From NCBI GenBank assembly GCA_016302505.1, contig JAEDNL010000003.1, forward strand, positions 1 to 57,873: a stretch of DNA of 57,873 bases, given 5' to 3'. Below, one piece after another: positions 9,489-17,564 of the stretch (the first letter of the stretch is position 1; each line of letters opens with the position of its first letter). The DNA is from Bacilli bacterium (lineage in GTDB: Bacteria; Bacillota_I; Bacilli_A; RF39; UBA660). The notes below the pieces were generated by a model. That model was not told where the DNA came from, ran no database searches, and worked only from the letters and a program-made list of their open reading frames with translations. The translations under genes and the position numbers were made by a program.

Positions 9489-9502
9489 TTTTCTTTATTA
9501 TT
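9468..9502 (+). terminator. Terminator overlapping the gyrA stop
   Basis: A perfect 12-bp stem (AATAATAAAGAA at 9468-9479 with TTCTTTATTATT at 9491-9502) encloses the gyrA stop codon in its loop and runs into T's. Confidence 0.7.
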
Positions 9503-9509
9503 TTAAATT

Positions 9510-9523
9510 ATTTCCCGGGAAAT
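9510..9523. promoter_or_regulatory. Noc-binding site (nucleoid occlusion), exact consensus
   Basis: ATTTCCCGGGAAAT is a 14-bp perfect palindrome identical to the Noc-binding-site consensus I recall for B. subtilis. Noc, a ParB paralogue, binds such sites and keeps the division septum off the nucleoid. CCCGGG stands out in this A+T-rich window, and I saw no second copy. It sits 72 bp from a parS site. Confidence 0.8.
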
Positions 9524-9594
9524 ATATTCATAAAAATAATATTCAACAATTGATAAATTTTGTAAATTAAGCAATTCCAAATAAAAAAAATAAA

Positions 9595-9610
9595 TGTTTC
9601 ACGTGAAACA
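9595..9610. promoter_or_regulatory. parS site 1 (ParB/Spo0J binding)
   Basis: TGTTTCACGTGAAACA is the exact 16-bp Bacillus parS consensus, where ParB (Spo0J) loads and recruits SMC to the origin. It is the centre of a 38-bp perfect palindrome (9584-9621) with an A-tract on the left and a T-tract on the right, so it could also act as a bidirectional terminator. Confidence 0.95.
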
Positions 9611-9772
9611 TTTATTTTTTTATATTATTATATCATTAGAAAATTTAAACAAAACGTTCTTTAATTTATTATTAATTAAATTTACTAATAATTATTTAGA
9701 AATAATGTTTATTTGATTATATAATATAATTTAATTTAATAATTATAATAAAGATTAATATGAATGATAAAA

Positions 9773-9788
9773 TGTTTCACGTGAAACA
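9773..9788. promoter_or_regulatory. parS site 2 (ParB/Spo0J binding)
   Basis: This is a second exact copy of the parS 16-mer, 178 bp from the first. Flanking bases extend it to a 28-bp perfect palindrome (9767-9794). The rest of 9524-9880 is A+T-rich with no gene or other signal that I can see. Confidence 0.95.
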
Positions 9789-9880
9789 TTTTATTATCTG
9801 TGATTAAAATATTAATAATTATTAAAAAAATAATTGAATTAAATATTGTTTGTTGTAAAGTAAATAAAAAATCGTAAAAA

Positions 9881-11015
9881 TGTACACTTGTCAATGATGT
9901 GAAACCAAATTTATAAAAAAATAATTCAGTATAATTGAGTTGATTTTTATATTTTCTTCCAGCATTTTTCTATATTTATTAGGTATTTTATAACCTAAAG
10001 TTGCCATAGGTATATTATTAGATCTTTTTAGATATAATTTAGCTTGCTATCTTAAATTTTCTAAGGAATAGAACTTTAAATAATTATAAAATCTTTCATT
10101 ATCATTTCTGTGTGAACGTTCTACTTTACCATTATGTTTAGGCGTTCTGGGTCTTATTTTATGATGATATATATTTTCCTTTATACATAGTTGTTGAAGA
10201 GGATGAATTGTTTTCATTTTTCTTGATTCCAAGTGAATTCAGTTCCATTATCAGTTTGGATTTCTTCTGATTTATATTCGTAGAATAAGAAACATTTATA
10301 AACAAAATCAACTGTATTTACTGGTGTATGTTCTTCATAATAATATATAAATCTTTCCCTAGATGCTTCATCGATACAAGTGTATTGATAATACTTTTTA
10401 TCAAAAGGTAAATTATCAATCTTACATTCTTTAGGTACAAACTTAACATCTATCTGCCATTTTTTACCTAGTTCTTTAGTTGTATCGTATTTTTTAGGAA
10501 TATATTTAGAAGTGTTTTTAATATTAATTTCATTATAATATCCAATTCATTTTAAAACTCTATATAAACTAACAGGATGCCTAGAGTATCCTTTATTTAA
10601 TTTTGGTTTATATCATAATTCACATAAAGTAATATGGGAATTTCTTCTGATATAATCATTAATCCATTTTAATTCCAATTCGGTATGGGAATTTGGATAA
10701 GGAGTTAATGATTTATGTGATTTATCGATAAGTGATTCTTTAGTTCCATCAAACTTTCTATTCCATCTGGAAAGAGAAAATTTAGATATATGATATTTTC
10801 TGCAAACATAAGTAGCTTTATTACAATTTTTATAAGATAATACTGCATAATATCTAGTATTTAGTTCATGAGGTAAATAACTCTTACTTTTTCTTTTGTT
10901 TATATATAATATTTATAATGATTCAAGTCCTTTTAATATAATTATTTCTTTTTTAACTTAATTATACAACTTGAATCGCTTTTTTATATAGAATTGTTTC
11001 ACGTCAATTGTATCA
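9881..11015 (-). mobile_element. Decayed insertion sequence (IS481/IS3-like), with proposed ends
   Basis: The element contains a degenerate DDE transposase on the minus strand. The left end (TGTACACTTGTCAATGATGT at 9881) and the inverted right end (TGATACAATTGACGTGAAAC, reading left from 11015) are imperfect matches, sharing a TG(T/A)-ACA-TTG core and a GTGAAAC block. I saw no convincing target-site duplication. It sits between parS site 2 and the SRP RNA gene. The proposed length of about 1.1 kb fits a single-ORF IS, but the exact ends are uncertain. Confidence 0.6.
9891..10912 (-). pseudogene. Transposase remnant (DDE integrase core)
   Basis: Conceptual minus-strand translation gives a helix-turn-helix region (LSRWNRKFDGT), then KKWQIDVKF with the first catalytic Asp, QTDNGTEF with the second, and HNGKVERSHR with the catalytic Glu: an rve-type transposase. 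The frame is interrupted by TGA at 10613-10615 and 10547-10549, a one-base frameshift near 10214-10225 just after DNGTEF, and TAG at 10047-10049. The two upstream TGAs fall where Trp is plausible, so the element may come from a UGA=Trp host such as a Mollicute. The frameshift and TAG still make it inactive. No start codon is evident at the 5' end. Confidence 0.8.
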
Positions 11016-11049
11016 TTACAAAAGCAAATAAAAATTTATAAAAAAATAC

Positions 11050-11077
11050 TTGAAAATAAATTATGAAATGGTATAAT
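11050..11077 (+). promoter_or_regulatory. SRP RNA promoter
   Basis: TTGAAA at 11050-11055 and TATAAT at 11072-11077 are separated by 16 bp, with the extended form TGGTATAAT at 11069-11077. It ends directly before the RNA. Confidence 0.75.
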
Positions 11078-11080
11078 AAA

Positions 11081-11156
11081 TGTGTGCAACAGTTAAATTA
11101 TGAAACAGGTCAGAATCGGAAGATAGCAGCCTTAAATAAAACAACTGTGTGCACAT
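11081..11156 (+). ncRNA. ffs: Signal recognition particle RNA (small 4.5S type)
   Basis: The conserved SRP helix-8 tip is present as GGTCAGAATCGGAAGATAGC followed by AGCC, including the GGAA tetraloop region and the Ffh-binding asymmetric loop. The ends pair (GTGTGCAACAGTT with AACTGTGTGCAC) into a long hairpin followed by a T-run. At about 76 nt this is a short form without the Alu domain of the 271-nt B. subtilis scRNA. It stands next to tadA-dnaX, as in B. subtilis, though upstream of tadA rather than after it. The exact ends are estimated. Confidence 0.9.
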
Positions 11157-11189
11157 ATTTTTTTAATAATAATACGAAAGGATGTTTGC

Positions 11190-11597
11190 ATGAAAGAAAA
11201 AATAATAAATCAATTAAAAAAATTAAATAAAAAAGCATTAAAATATGGTGATGTCCCTGTAGCTTGTATAATTATTAAAAATAATAAAATAATAGCAAAA
11301 GAATATAATAAAAAAAACAAAAAGAATAATCCTTTTGCTCATGCCGAGATATTAGCAATAATAAAAGCAGCAAAACAAAATAAAACTTTCAATCTTAACG
11401 ATTGCGAATTATATGTCACTTTAGAACCTTGTGATATGTGTAAAGCGGTAATAAGCGAAGCTAGAATAAAAAAAGTGTACTATATATTAAAAAAAACAAA
11501 ATGTATTAATAATACTGTAAAATATGAATTATTAAATGATTATGAAAATAATTATTTTTTAAGAGAAATAAAGGAATTCTTTATTAATAAAAGGTAG
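11190..11597 (+). CDS. tadA: tRNA-specific adenosine deaminase TadA
   Basis: TadA converts A34 to inosine in tRNA-Arg(ACG). The 135-residue protein has the deaminase zinc motif: HAEI near residue 50, with the catalytic Glu, and PCDMC near 87-91 with the two Cys ligands. GDVPVACIII and the TLEP context are typical. Length is slightly short (usual about 150-165), mainly at the C-terminus. The start follows GAAAGGATG. It lies just after the SRP RNA and 42 bp before dnaX. Confidence 0.9.
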   Translation: MKEKIINQLKKLNKKALKYGDVPVACIIIKNNKIIAKEYNKKNKKNNPFAHAEILAIIKAAKQNKTFNLNDCELYVTLEPCDMCKAVISEARIKKVYYILKKTKCINNTVKYELLNDYENNYFLREIKEFFINKR

Positions 11598-11639
11598 AAA
11601 ATTTGTTAATAAATTGTTATAATATTTATGGAGGCAAAA

Positions 11640-13280
11640 ATGGCATACATATCTTTATATAGAAAATATAGACCCAAAAAGTTTGAAGATGTTGTTGGGC
11701 AAGAAGTGGTTGTAAAAATATTAAAAAACAGTATAAAAGAAAATAAAATTGCGCATGCATACATTTTTGCCGGGCCAAGAGGCGTAGGAAAAACCAGTAT
11801 AGCAAAAATTTTTTCTAAAGCAGTAAATTGTCTTAATCCAATCTACGGTGATTTATGCGAAAATTGTGATGTTTGTTCTAATGATACTGATAATGAAATT
11901 GATATTATTGAAATAGATGCAGCTAGTAATAATGGAGTCGACGAAATTAGAGAAATAAGAAACAGTATTAAATTAATGCCAACAAGATTAAAATATAAAG
12001 TATACATTATTGATGAAGTTCATATGTTATCAATTAGTGCTTTTAATGCTTTATTAAAAACTCTTGAAGAACCACCATCACATGCAATATTTATACTTGC
12101 CACAACGGAAGTTAATAAAATACCAAGTACAGTTATTTCTAGATGTCAAAAATTTGATTTTGAAAAAATTACACCAAAATTAATAGAAAAACAATTAAAT
12201 AAAATATTAGAATTAGAAAATAAGACAATTAGTGATAAAATTGTTAAATTAATAGCTAAAATATCTGATGGTGGAATGAGAGATGCAATAAATTTATTAG
12301 ATCAAATATTATCTTTAAATAATTCAAATATTACTACTGATGACGTTTATAAAATAATTGGTGAAATAACAGATGAAGAACTATTTGAAATTTTAAACAG
12401 TATTTATAATGGCAATATGGCAAATGTATTATATTATATAGAAAAAATTACTGACAAGGGAATAAATTTTGATGTTGTTTGTAATAAATTGCAATCATTT
12501 ATAAGGGATATATTAATTTATAAAAATACAGAAAAATATTTTGATAATGAATATGAAATAATATTAGATAAATATTGTAATTATGATGATGAAGTATATT
12601 TAAAATTATGTCATGAATTATTTTCATTATCAAATGAATTAAAAAAAACAACAAATCAAAAGAATTTAGTTGAAATATATTTTATTAAAATGGTTTTATT
12701 AATATTAAACAATACGAAAAATAATGATTATAATATTACAAAATCTACTGATATTCCAATAAAAAAAGAAACAGATGACATAAAAAAAGCAAAAGAAGAA
12801 AATACAAAAAATATAAATTTAATGAAAAAGATAAGAATAAATAATGCACTATTTGGTGCAAATAAAAAAGTGAAAACTGAATTTATAGAAAAATTCAAGA
12901 ACATAGATGAATATATGTTTACAAAAAAATTTAATTCATTGGCAAGTATACTAAAAAAAGCAAATATAGAGGTCGTTTCAGATAAAAATGTTATTTTTTC
13001 ATTTGAAAATGACTTTGAACTGATGTTATTTGATAAAAATAATAAACAAATTGATGACTTTGTTTCTAAAATTTGTAATCAAGAGTATAAAACAATTGCT
13101 ATTACGATAGTAGAATGGAACAAAATTAAAAAAGAATATATTAAAAACATTAATGATGGTATAAAATATGAATATATTGATGAAAAACAAAAAATAAATA
13201 TTAAAAATAACAAAAATAATAATGATATTGAAAATACTTTAAATAGTATTTTTGGCGAAAAATACATTACTATTGATTGA
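11640..13280 (+). CDS. dnaX: DNA polymerase III subunits gamma and tau
   Basis: DnaX is the clamp-loader ATPase; tau also dimerises the polymerase. The 546-residue product starts MAYISLYRKYRPKKFEDVVGQ and has Walker A GPRGVGKTS near residues 45-53, a zinc module with Cys around 64-79 (CENCDVC), DEVHML near 124 and sensor-1 ILATTEVNKIPSTVISRCQ. Beyond about residue 370 it becomes Lys/Asn-rich and poorly conserved. The start is ATG 11640, preceded by GGAGG; an upstream in-frame ATG (11628) lies just before that site and is unlikely. An A7 run near 12782 is a possible frameshift site for a shorter gamma form. ybaB and recR follow in the universal order. Confidence 0.95.
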   Translation: MAYISLYRKYRPKKFEDVVGQEVVVKILKNSIKENKIAHAYIFAGPRGVGKTSIAKIFSKAVNCLNPIYGDLCENCDVCSNDTDNEIDIIEIDAASNNGVDEIREIRNSIKLMPTRLKYKVYIIDEVHMLSISAFNALLKTLEEPPSHAIFILATTEVNKIPSTVISRCQKFDFEKITPKLIEKQLNKILELENKTISDKIVKLIAKISDGGMRDAINLLDQILSLNNSNITTDDVYKIIGEITDEELFEILNSIYNGNMANVLYYIEKITDKGINFDVVCNKLQSFIRDILIYKNTEKYFDNEYEIILDKYCNYDDEVYLKLCHELFSLSNELKKTTNQKNLVEIYFIKMVLLILNNTKNNDYNITKSTDIPIKKETDDIKKAKEENTKNINLMKKIRINNALFGANKKVKTEFIEKFKNIDEYMFTKKFNSLASILKKANIEVVSDKNVIFSFENDFELMLFDKNNKQIDDFVSKICNQEYKTIAITIVEWNKIKKEYIKNINDGIKYEYIDEKQKINIKNNKNNNDIENTLNSIFGEKYITID

Positions 13281-13293
13281 AAGGGTGATAAAA

Positions 13294-13587
13294 ATGAATA
13301 TGCAAAATTTAATGTATCAAGCAAAAAAATTACAAACAGAATTAGAAAAAACAACAAAAAATATAGAGAAAACTTTATTTAAATATGAAAATGAAAACAT
13401 AATTGTTGAAATTAATGGTAAAAATGAATTAAAACAAATAAAAATAATAAATAATGAATTATTAAAAGACAATGAAATATTAGAAGATGTAATAACTGTT
13501 GCTATAAACAATGTTCTTGAACAAATAAAAAATGAAAAAGAAAAAAAATTAGGTAAATATACAAATGGTCTAGGAGGATTATTTTAA
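13294..13587 (+). CDS. YbaB/EbfC family nucleoid-associated protein
   Basis: This family forms small DNA-binding dimers of uncertain role, encoded between dnaX and recR in most bacteria. The 97-residue sequence has the expected N-terminal MNMQNLMYQAKKLQ coiled helix, a central NIIVEINGKNELKQIKI strand pair and the C-terminal GKYTNGLGGLF, close to the family's usual ending. An in-frame opening upstream overlaps dnaX; ATG 13294 follows AAAGGGTG and gives the family start. Confidence 0.9.
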   Translation: MNMQNLMYQAKKLQTELEKTTKNIEKTLFKYENENIIVEINGKNELKQIKIINNELLKDNEILEDVITVAINNVLEQIKNEKEKKLGKYTNGLGGLF

Positions 13588-13589
13588 TA

Positions 13590-14189
13590 ATGATATTACC
13601 AAAAAGTTTTGAACATTTGATGAATAGTTTGACAATATTACCAGGAGTTGGTGAAAAAACAGCGGAAAGATTTGTATATTCAATATATAACAATGATATT
13701 CAAGAAATAGAAAATTTATCAGAAGCATTAATAAACTTTAAAAAAAATATAAAAATATGCGAAACTTGTGGTTGTTTATCTGATGAAAATATATGTAATA
13801 TATGTTTAAATGAAAAAAGAGATAAAACAACTCTATGTATAGTAGAAGACTCAAAAAGTGTATTTTTTATAGAAAAGACTGGCAAATATAATGGCTTATA
13901 TCATGTAATCAACGGTTTAATTTCCCCAATAGATGGTATAGGACCAGAAGACTTAAATGTTTCTAATCTTGTAAGTAATAGAATTAATAATGAAATAAAG
14001 GAAGTTATTATAGCATTAAATCCAACAATAGAAGGAGAAGTAACATCTTTATATATTCAAAAATTATTAGAAAAATATAATGTAAAAGTTTCAAGATTAT
14101 CATATGGTATACCGATGGGAACTGATATAGAATATTTAGATCCTATTATGATAACAAAAGCATGGGAAGATAGAAAAGTTATATCTTAA
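13590..14189 (+). CDS. recR: Recombination protein RecR
   Basis: RecR acts with RecF and RecO in loading RecA at gaps. The 199-residue protein has the helix-hairpin-helix LTILPGVGEKTAERF, a four-Cys zinc finger (CETCGCLSDENICNIC) near 54-71, and a TOPRIM domain (CIVEDSKSVFFIEKTG, ALNPTIEGE). Length is standard. It starts 2 bp after ybaB, whose end supplies AGGAGG. Confidence 0.96.
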   Translation: MILPKSFEHLMNSLTILPGVGEKTAERFVYSIYNNDIQEIENLSEALINFKKNIKICETCGCLSDENICNICLNEKRDKTTLCIVEDSKSVFFIEKTGKYNGLYHVINGLISPIDGIGPEDLNVSNLVSNRINNEIKEVIIALNPTIEGEVTSLYIQKLLEKYNVKVSRLSYGIPMGTDIEYLDPIMITKAWEDRKVIS

Positions 14190-14221
14190 TATTTATTACA
14201 TAGATTATATCAGGTGACATA

Positions 14222-14398
14222 ATGATATATTTATTTATTAAAAAAATAGTATGGGCCTTATGTTTAATGTATTCTATCAATATTTTTATAAGTCCTATAG
14301 GCAAAAATTTGCCAATTAATTTGTTTACAATTATAATAGTATATTTTTATAATATTTTTGGGATTGTAATGATTATATTTTTGAAATATTATTATTGA
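14222..14398 (+). CDS. bofA: BofA-like sigma-K checkpoint protein
   Basis: This is a 58-residue membrane peptide read directly from the sequence, preceded by AGGTGA 5 nt before the ATG. It has one hydrophobic N-terminal segment, then the family-like stretch GKNLPINLFTIIIVY and a second hydrophobic segment ending YNIFGIVMIIFL. In B. subtilis, BofA inhibits the SpoIVFB protease that activates sigma-K, and bofA lies just downstream of recR, exactly as here. It is shorter than B. subtilis BofA (87 residues). Identity rests on synteny plus the PIN-F-T pattern. Confidence 0.75.
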   Translation: MIYLFIKKIVWALCLMYSINIFISPIGKNLPINLFTIIIVYFYNIFGIVMIIFLKYYY

Positions 14399-14408
14399 AA
14401 GGAAAAAA

Positions 14409-15203
14409 ATGGGTAGTATAATATATAATTTTTTTGAATGTGCAAGTACAAGTAACAAAATTCCACAAGCATTTCTAATAGGAAATGTTGATTTTGAGAG
14501 CTTTGAAAAAGAATTAAAAATTATATTAGAAAAATATTTTTTTAAAAAACCTATAAATATATATAATAATCCTGATATTATAATTCTAAGGCAAAATGAA
14601 TCATTAATTACAAAAAATAATATAAAAGATTTATTATTAAATTTATCAATAACACCACAATTTAATGATATAAAAGTTTATATTATTGAAGATTGTGAAA
14701 AACTTACAGAAAATGTATATAATGCTTTATTAAAAACATTAGAAGAACCAGGAAGAGGAATATATGCTTTTTTATTAACTAGTAATATTACAGCAGTTAA
14801 GCCAACAATAGCTAGTAGATGTCAAAAATTTTTTATATCATCAAATGTTAAGATAAAATCTAGAGAAGAATATTATAATTTTTCAAAAGAAATAGTACAA
14901 AATATTGAAAAAAATGGTATAAACATTATTGCAAATAATTGTGAAATTTATAATCAGATAAAAGATAAAGTTGAATTTACTAATATATTAATAAATATAT
15001 TAGATATATATAAAAAAATACTTTTAAAAGTAATAAATAATAAGATAAATGATGAGGATTTAAATATTGTATCGAAAAATGATATAAAAAAAATATTAGA
15101 AAAAATTTTAATAATTAATGATAACATAAATAGATCTAAAAAGAATTTAAATAAAAATCTATGTATTGATAGGTTTTTAATAGACATGTGGAGATGCAAA
15201 TAA
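14409..15203 (+). CDS. holB: DNA polymerase III delta' subunit
   Basis: HolB is the stator of the clamp loader. The 264-residue protein keeps VYIIEDCEKLTENVYNALLKTLEEPG near residues 93-118 and the sensor-like IASRCQKFF, with no functional Walker A, as usual for delta'. It is shorter than B. subtilis HolB (about 330) and lacks obvious zinc-module cysteines, so it is a reduced form. AAAGGA precedes the ATG. In Bacillus tmk and two small genes lie before holB; here bofA is directly upstream and tmk is absent. It overlaps yaaT by one base (TAATG). Confidence 0.9.
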   Translation: MGSIIYNFFECASTSNKIPQAFLIGNVDFESFEKELKIILEKYFFKKPINIYNNPDIIILRQNESLITKNNIKDLLLNLSITPQFNDIKVYIIEDCEKLTENVYNALLKTLEEPGRGIYAFLLTSNITAVKPTIASRCQKFFISSNVKIKSREEYYNFSKEIVQNIEKNGINIIANNCEIYNQIKDKVEFTNILINILDIYKKILLKVINNKINDEDLNIVSKNDIKKILEKILIINDNINRSKKNLNKNLCIDRFLIDMWRCK

Positions 15204-15997
15204 TGAAAAAAATAGGTGTGAAATTTAAAAAAAATGGAAAAGAATATATATTTGATGACAATAATAATAATGTAAAATTAGGAGATTGTGTTATTGTAGA
15301 AACAGAGAAGGGACAACAATTTGGAAATGTCACTACAATATTTAATAAAGAAATTGAAGACAAAGAATATTCGAAAATAGTGAAAATAGCTACAAAAGAA
15401 GATATAGATCAAAATAATAAAAATATAGTTGAGGCAAGAAATGCTCTAAACAAGGCTACAGAAATTGCAAAAAAAATGAATTTAGATATGAAATTTTTGA
15501 ATGCTGATTTTACTTTTGATAAATCTCAATTAATATTTCATTTTACATCTGATAATAGAGTTGATTTTAGAGAATTGGCTAAAACACTAGCAGCAATATA
15601 TAAGGCAAGAATTGAATTAAGACAAGTTGGTGCTAGAGATAAAGCAAAAGTAATTTCAGGAATAGGTCAATGTGGTAGAATAATTTGTTGTTCAAATTTT
15701 TTAAAAGATTTAGATACAGTAGGAATAGCTCAAGTGAAAAATCAAAATTTATCACTGAATCCAAATAAAATAAATGGTCAATGTGGAAGATTGTTATGTT
15801 GTTTAAAATATGAAGATGATAATTATAATTTTTATAGAGAAAACTTACCAGAAGTAGGTGAAAAAATAAAGATAGGTGACGAAAACGCAACAGTAATATC
15901 ATTAGATATTTTAAATAGAAAATATACTGCAAATACTGAAAGTAATAACAAAATTGTAGTGGAGGTACCATTTGATATATATGATAAAGGAAAATAA
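15203..15997 (+). CDS. yaaT: PSP1-domain protein YaaT/RicT
   Basis: In B. subtilis YaaT (RicT) joins YlbF and YmcA in an Fe-S complex that affects RNase Y activity, competence, biofilm and sporulation. The 264-residue protein has the PSP1 core FTSDNRVDFRELAKTLA and the Cys clusters SGIGQCGRIICCSNFL and NGQCGRLLCCLKYE that belong to the family's Fe-S ligands. Two in-frame ATGs lie upstream, but ATG 15203 follows GGAG at 9 nt and overlaps the holB stop, so I start there. The holB-yaaT order is as in Bacillus. Confidence 0.93.
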   Translation: MKKIGVKFKKNGKEYIFDDNNNNVKLGDCVIVETEKGQQFGNVTTIFNKEIEDKEYSKIVKIATKEDIDQNNKNIVEARNALNKATEIAKKMNLDMKFLNADFTFDKSQLIFHFTSDNRVDFRELAKTLAAIYKARIELRQVGARDKAKVISGIGQCGRIICCSNFLKDLDTVGIAQVKNQNLSLNPNKINGQCGRLLCCLKYEDDNYNFYRENLPEVGEKIKIGDENATVISLDILNRKYTANTESNNKIVVEVPFDIYDKGK

Positions 15998-16724
15998 ATA
16001 TGAAACAATAAATGATTTAGTAAATTTTGATAATATAAAAATATATCAGAATAAAAATTATTTTAACTTTAGTTTAGATTCTATATTACTCCCAAATTTT
16101 GTTATTTTGAACAGTAATACAAAAAAAATTCTCGATTTATGTACGGGAAATATACCAATTCCTTTAATTTTATCTAGAAAAACAAGTGCAATAATATATG
16201 GTGTCGAAATTCAAAAAGAAATATTTGAGTTAGCACAAAAAACATTAAAAATAAACAATCTAGAAGATAAAATAATTTTAATAAATAAAGATGTAAAATT
16301 ATTAGAAAAAGATTTTGAAACAGACACATTTGATTTAATAACATGTAATCCACCTTATTTTAAAAATAGTACTAATAGTATTAAAAATAGTAATATTGTA
16401 AAATCAATTGCAAGACATGAAATATTAATTACTTTAGAAGATATAATTTGCTTGTCAAAAAAATTATTAAAAAATAATGGCTCTTTATCATTAGTACATA
16501 GAACCGAAAGATTAATTGATATTATAACATTAATGAGAAAAAATAATATAGAACCAAAAAGAATAAGATTTATTTATCCTAAAAAAGGAAAAGAATCAAA
16601 TTTAGTTTTAATCGATGGAAGAAAAAATGGTAAACCGGGTCTGAAAATATTAGAACCATTAATAGTACATGAAAACAATGGAAATTATTGTTCGGAAGTA
16701 TTAAAAATGTTTGGAAGTGATTAA
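15972..16724 (+). CDS. trmN6: tRNA1(Val) adenine-N6-methyltransferase (YabB/TrmN6 type)
   Basis: This is a SAM-dependent methyltransferase predicted to modify A37 of tRNA-Val. Motif I is ILDLCTGNIPIPLIL; the catalytic adenine-N6 motif is NPPY (ITCNPPYFKNS) near residue 125. The product is 250 residues from TTG 15972, which lies 6 nt after GGAGG, or 247 from ATG 15981, which is 15 nt away; spacing favours TTG. It overlaps yaaT by 26 bp and abuts rsmI, matching B. subtilis yaaT-(yabA)-yabB-yabC minus yabA. Confidence 0.88.
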   Translation: MIYMIKENKYETINDLVNFDNIKIYQNKNYFNFSLDSILLPNFVILNSNTKKILDLCTGNIPIPLILSRKTSAIIYGVEIQKEIFELAQKTLKINNLEDKIILINKDVKLLEKDFETDTFDLITCNPPYFKNSTNSIKNSNIVKSIARHEILITLEDIICLSKKLLKNNGSLSLVHRTERLIDIITLMRKNNIEPKRIRFIYPKKGKESNLVLIDGRKNGKPGLKILEPLIVHENNGNYCSEVLKMFGSD

Positions 16725-17564
16725 ATGAAACAATTAAGTTATGATGTTAATAAAAAAGGAAAATTATATCTAATACCTACCCCAATTGGTAATTTAGAGG
16801 ATATTACTATTAGGGCATTAAACACATTAAAAAATGTTGATATTATCTTTGCCGAAGATACTAGAGAAGCATATAATTTATTAAAATATTATGATATAAA
16901 TAAAAAAATAGAGTCATGTCATAAATATAGTGAAATGAAACATAAAGATAAAATAATAAAAATATTAAATGATGGAAAAAATATAGGATATGTATCAGAT
17001 CGTGGTACACCATTAATAAGTGACCCTGGAAATTATATAGTAAATGAAGCAATAAAACATAATATAAATGTTGTAGCCCTCCCAGGAGCTACTGCGTTAA
17101 TACCTGCATTAAACATGTCTGGACTAGACAACAGTAAGTTTATATTTTATGGTTTCTTGAATAATAAAAAATCAGTTGCTGAAAAAGAATTAAAGAAATT
17201 AAAAAATGCAAATTATACTTTAATATTTTATGAATCTCCATATAGAGTGAAAAATACATTAGAATTAATATATAAAATATTTGGTAATAGAAAACTTGCT
17301 TTAGTGCGTGAGATATCTAAATTGCATGAAGAAATTATTAGAGGTTATGTATTAGAAATAATTAATAATTTAGAAGTATTAAAAGGAGAATTTGTGATAG
17401 TTGTTGAAAAAAATCAAGAAATTGAAGAACAAGCAATAAATTATAAGAAAATAGTAAATGAACTATGTAAAAAAGGATATACTAAGAAAGATGCAGTAAG
17501 AGAGGTATCAACAAAATACAATATTCGTAAAAATAAGTTATATGAAGAATGTAAGGAGAAATAA
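16725..17564 (+). CDS. rsmI: 16S rRNA 2'-O-methyltransferase RsmI
   Basis: RsmI methylates C1402 of 16S rRNA. The 279-residue protein shows LYLIPTPIGNLEDITIRAL at the N-terminus, EDTREAYNLLKYY, the SAM-site SDRGTPLISDPG and ALPGATALIPAL, all characteristic of the SAM-binding tetrapyrrole-methylase fold. Length is standard. Its ATG follows the trmN6 stop directly (TAAATG) and pth starts right after its own stop, so the three are co-transcribed. Confidence 0.95.
   Translation: MKQLSYDVNKKGKLYLIPTPIGNLEDITIRALNTLKNVDIIFAEDTREAYNLLKYYDINKKIESCHKYSEMKHKDKIIKILNDGKNIGYVSDRGTPLISDPGNYIVNEAIKHNINVVALPGATALIPALNMSGLDNSKFIFYGFLNNKKSVAEKELKKLKNANYTLIFYESPYRVKNTLELIYKIFGNRKLALVREISKLHEEIIRGYVLEIINNLEVLKGEFVIVVEKNQEIEEQAINYKKIVNELCKKGYTKKDAVREVSTKYNIRKNKLYEECKEK

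Noticed and set aside
10047..10232. Minus-strand 61-residue ORF as an independent gene
   Set aside because: It is the HNGKVERSHR part of the broken transposase, opened only by the frameshift; reported as part of the pseudogene.
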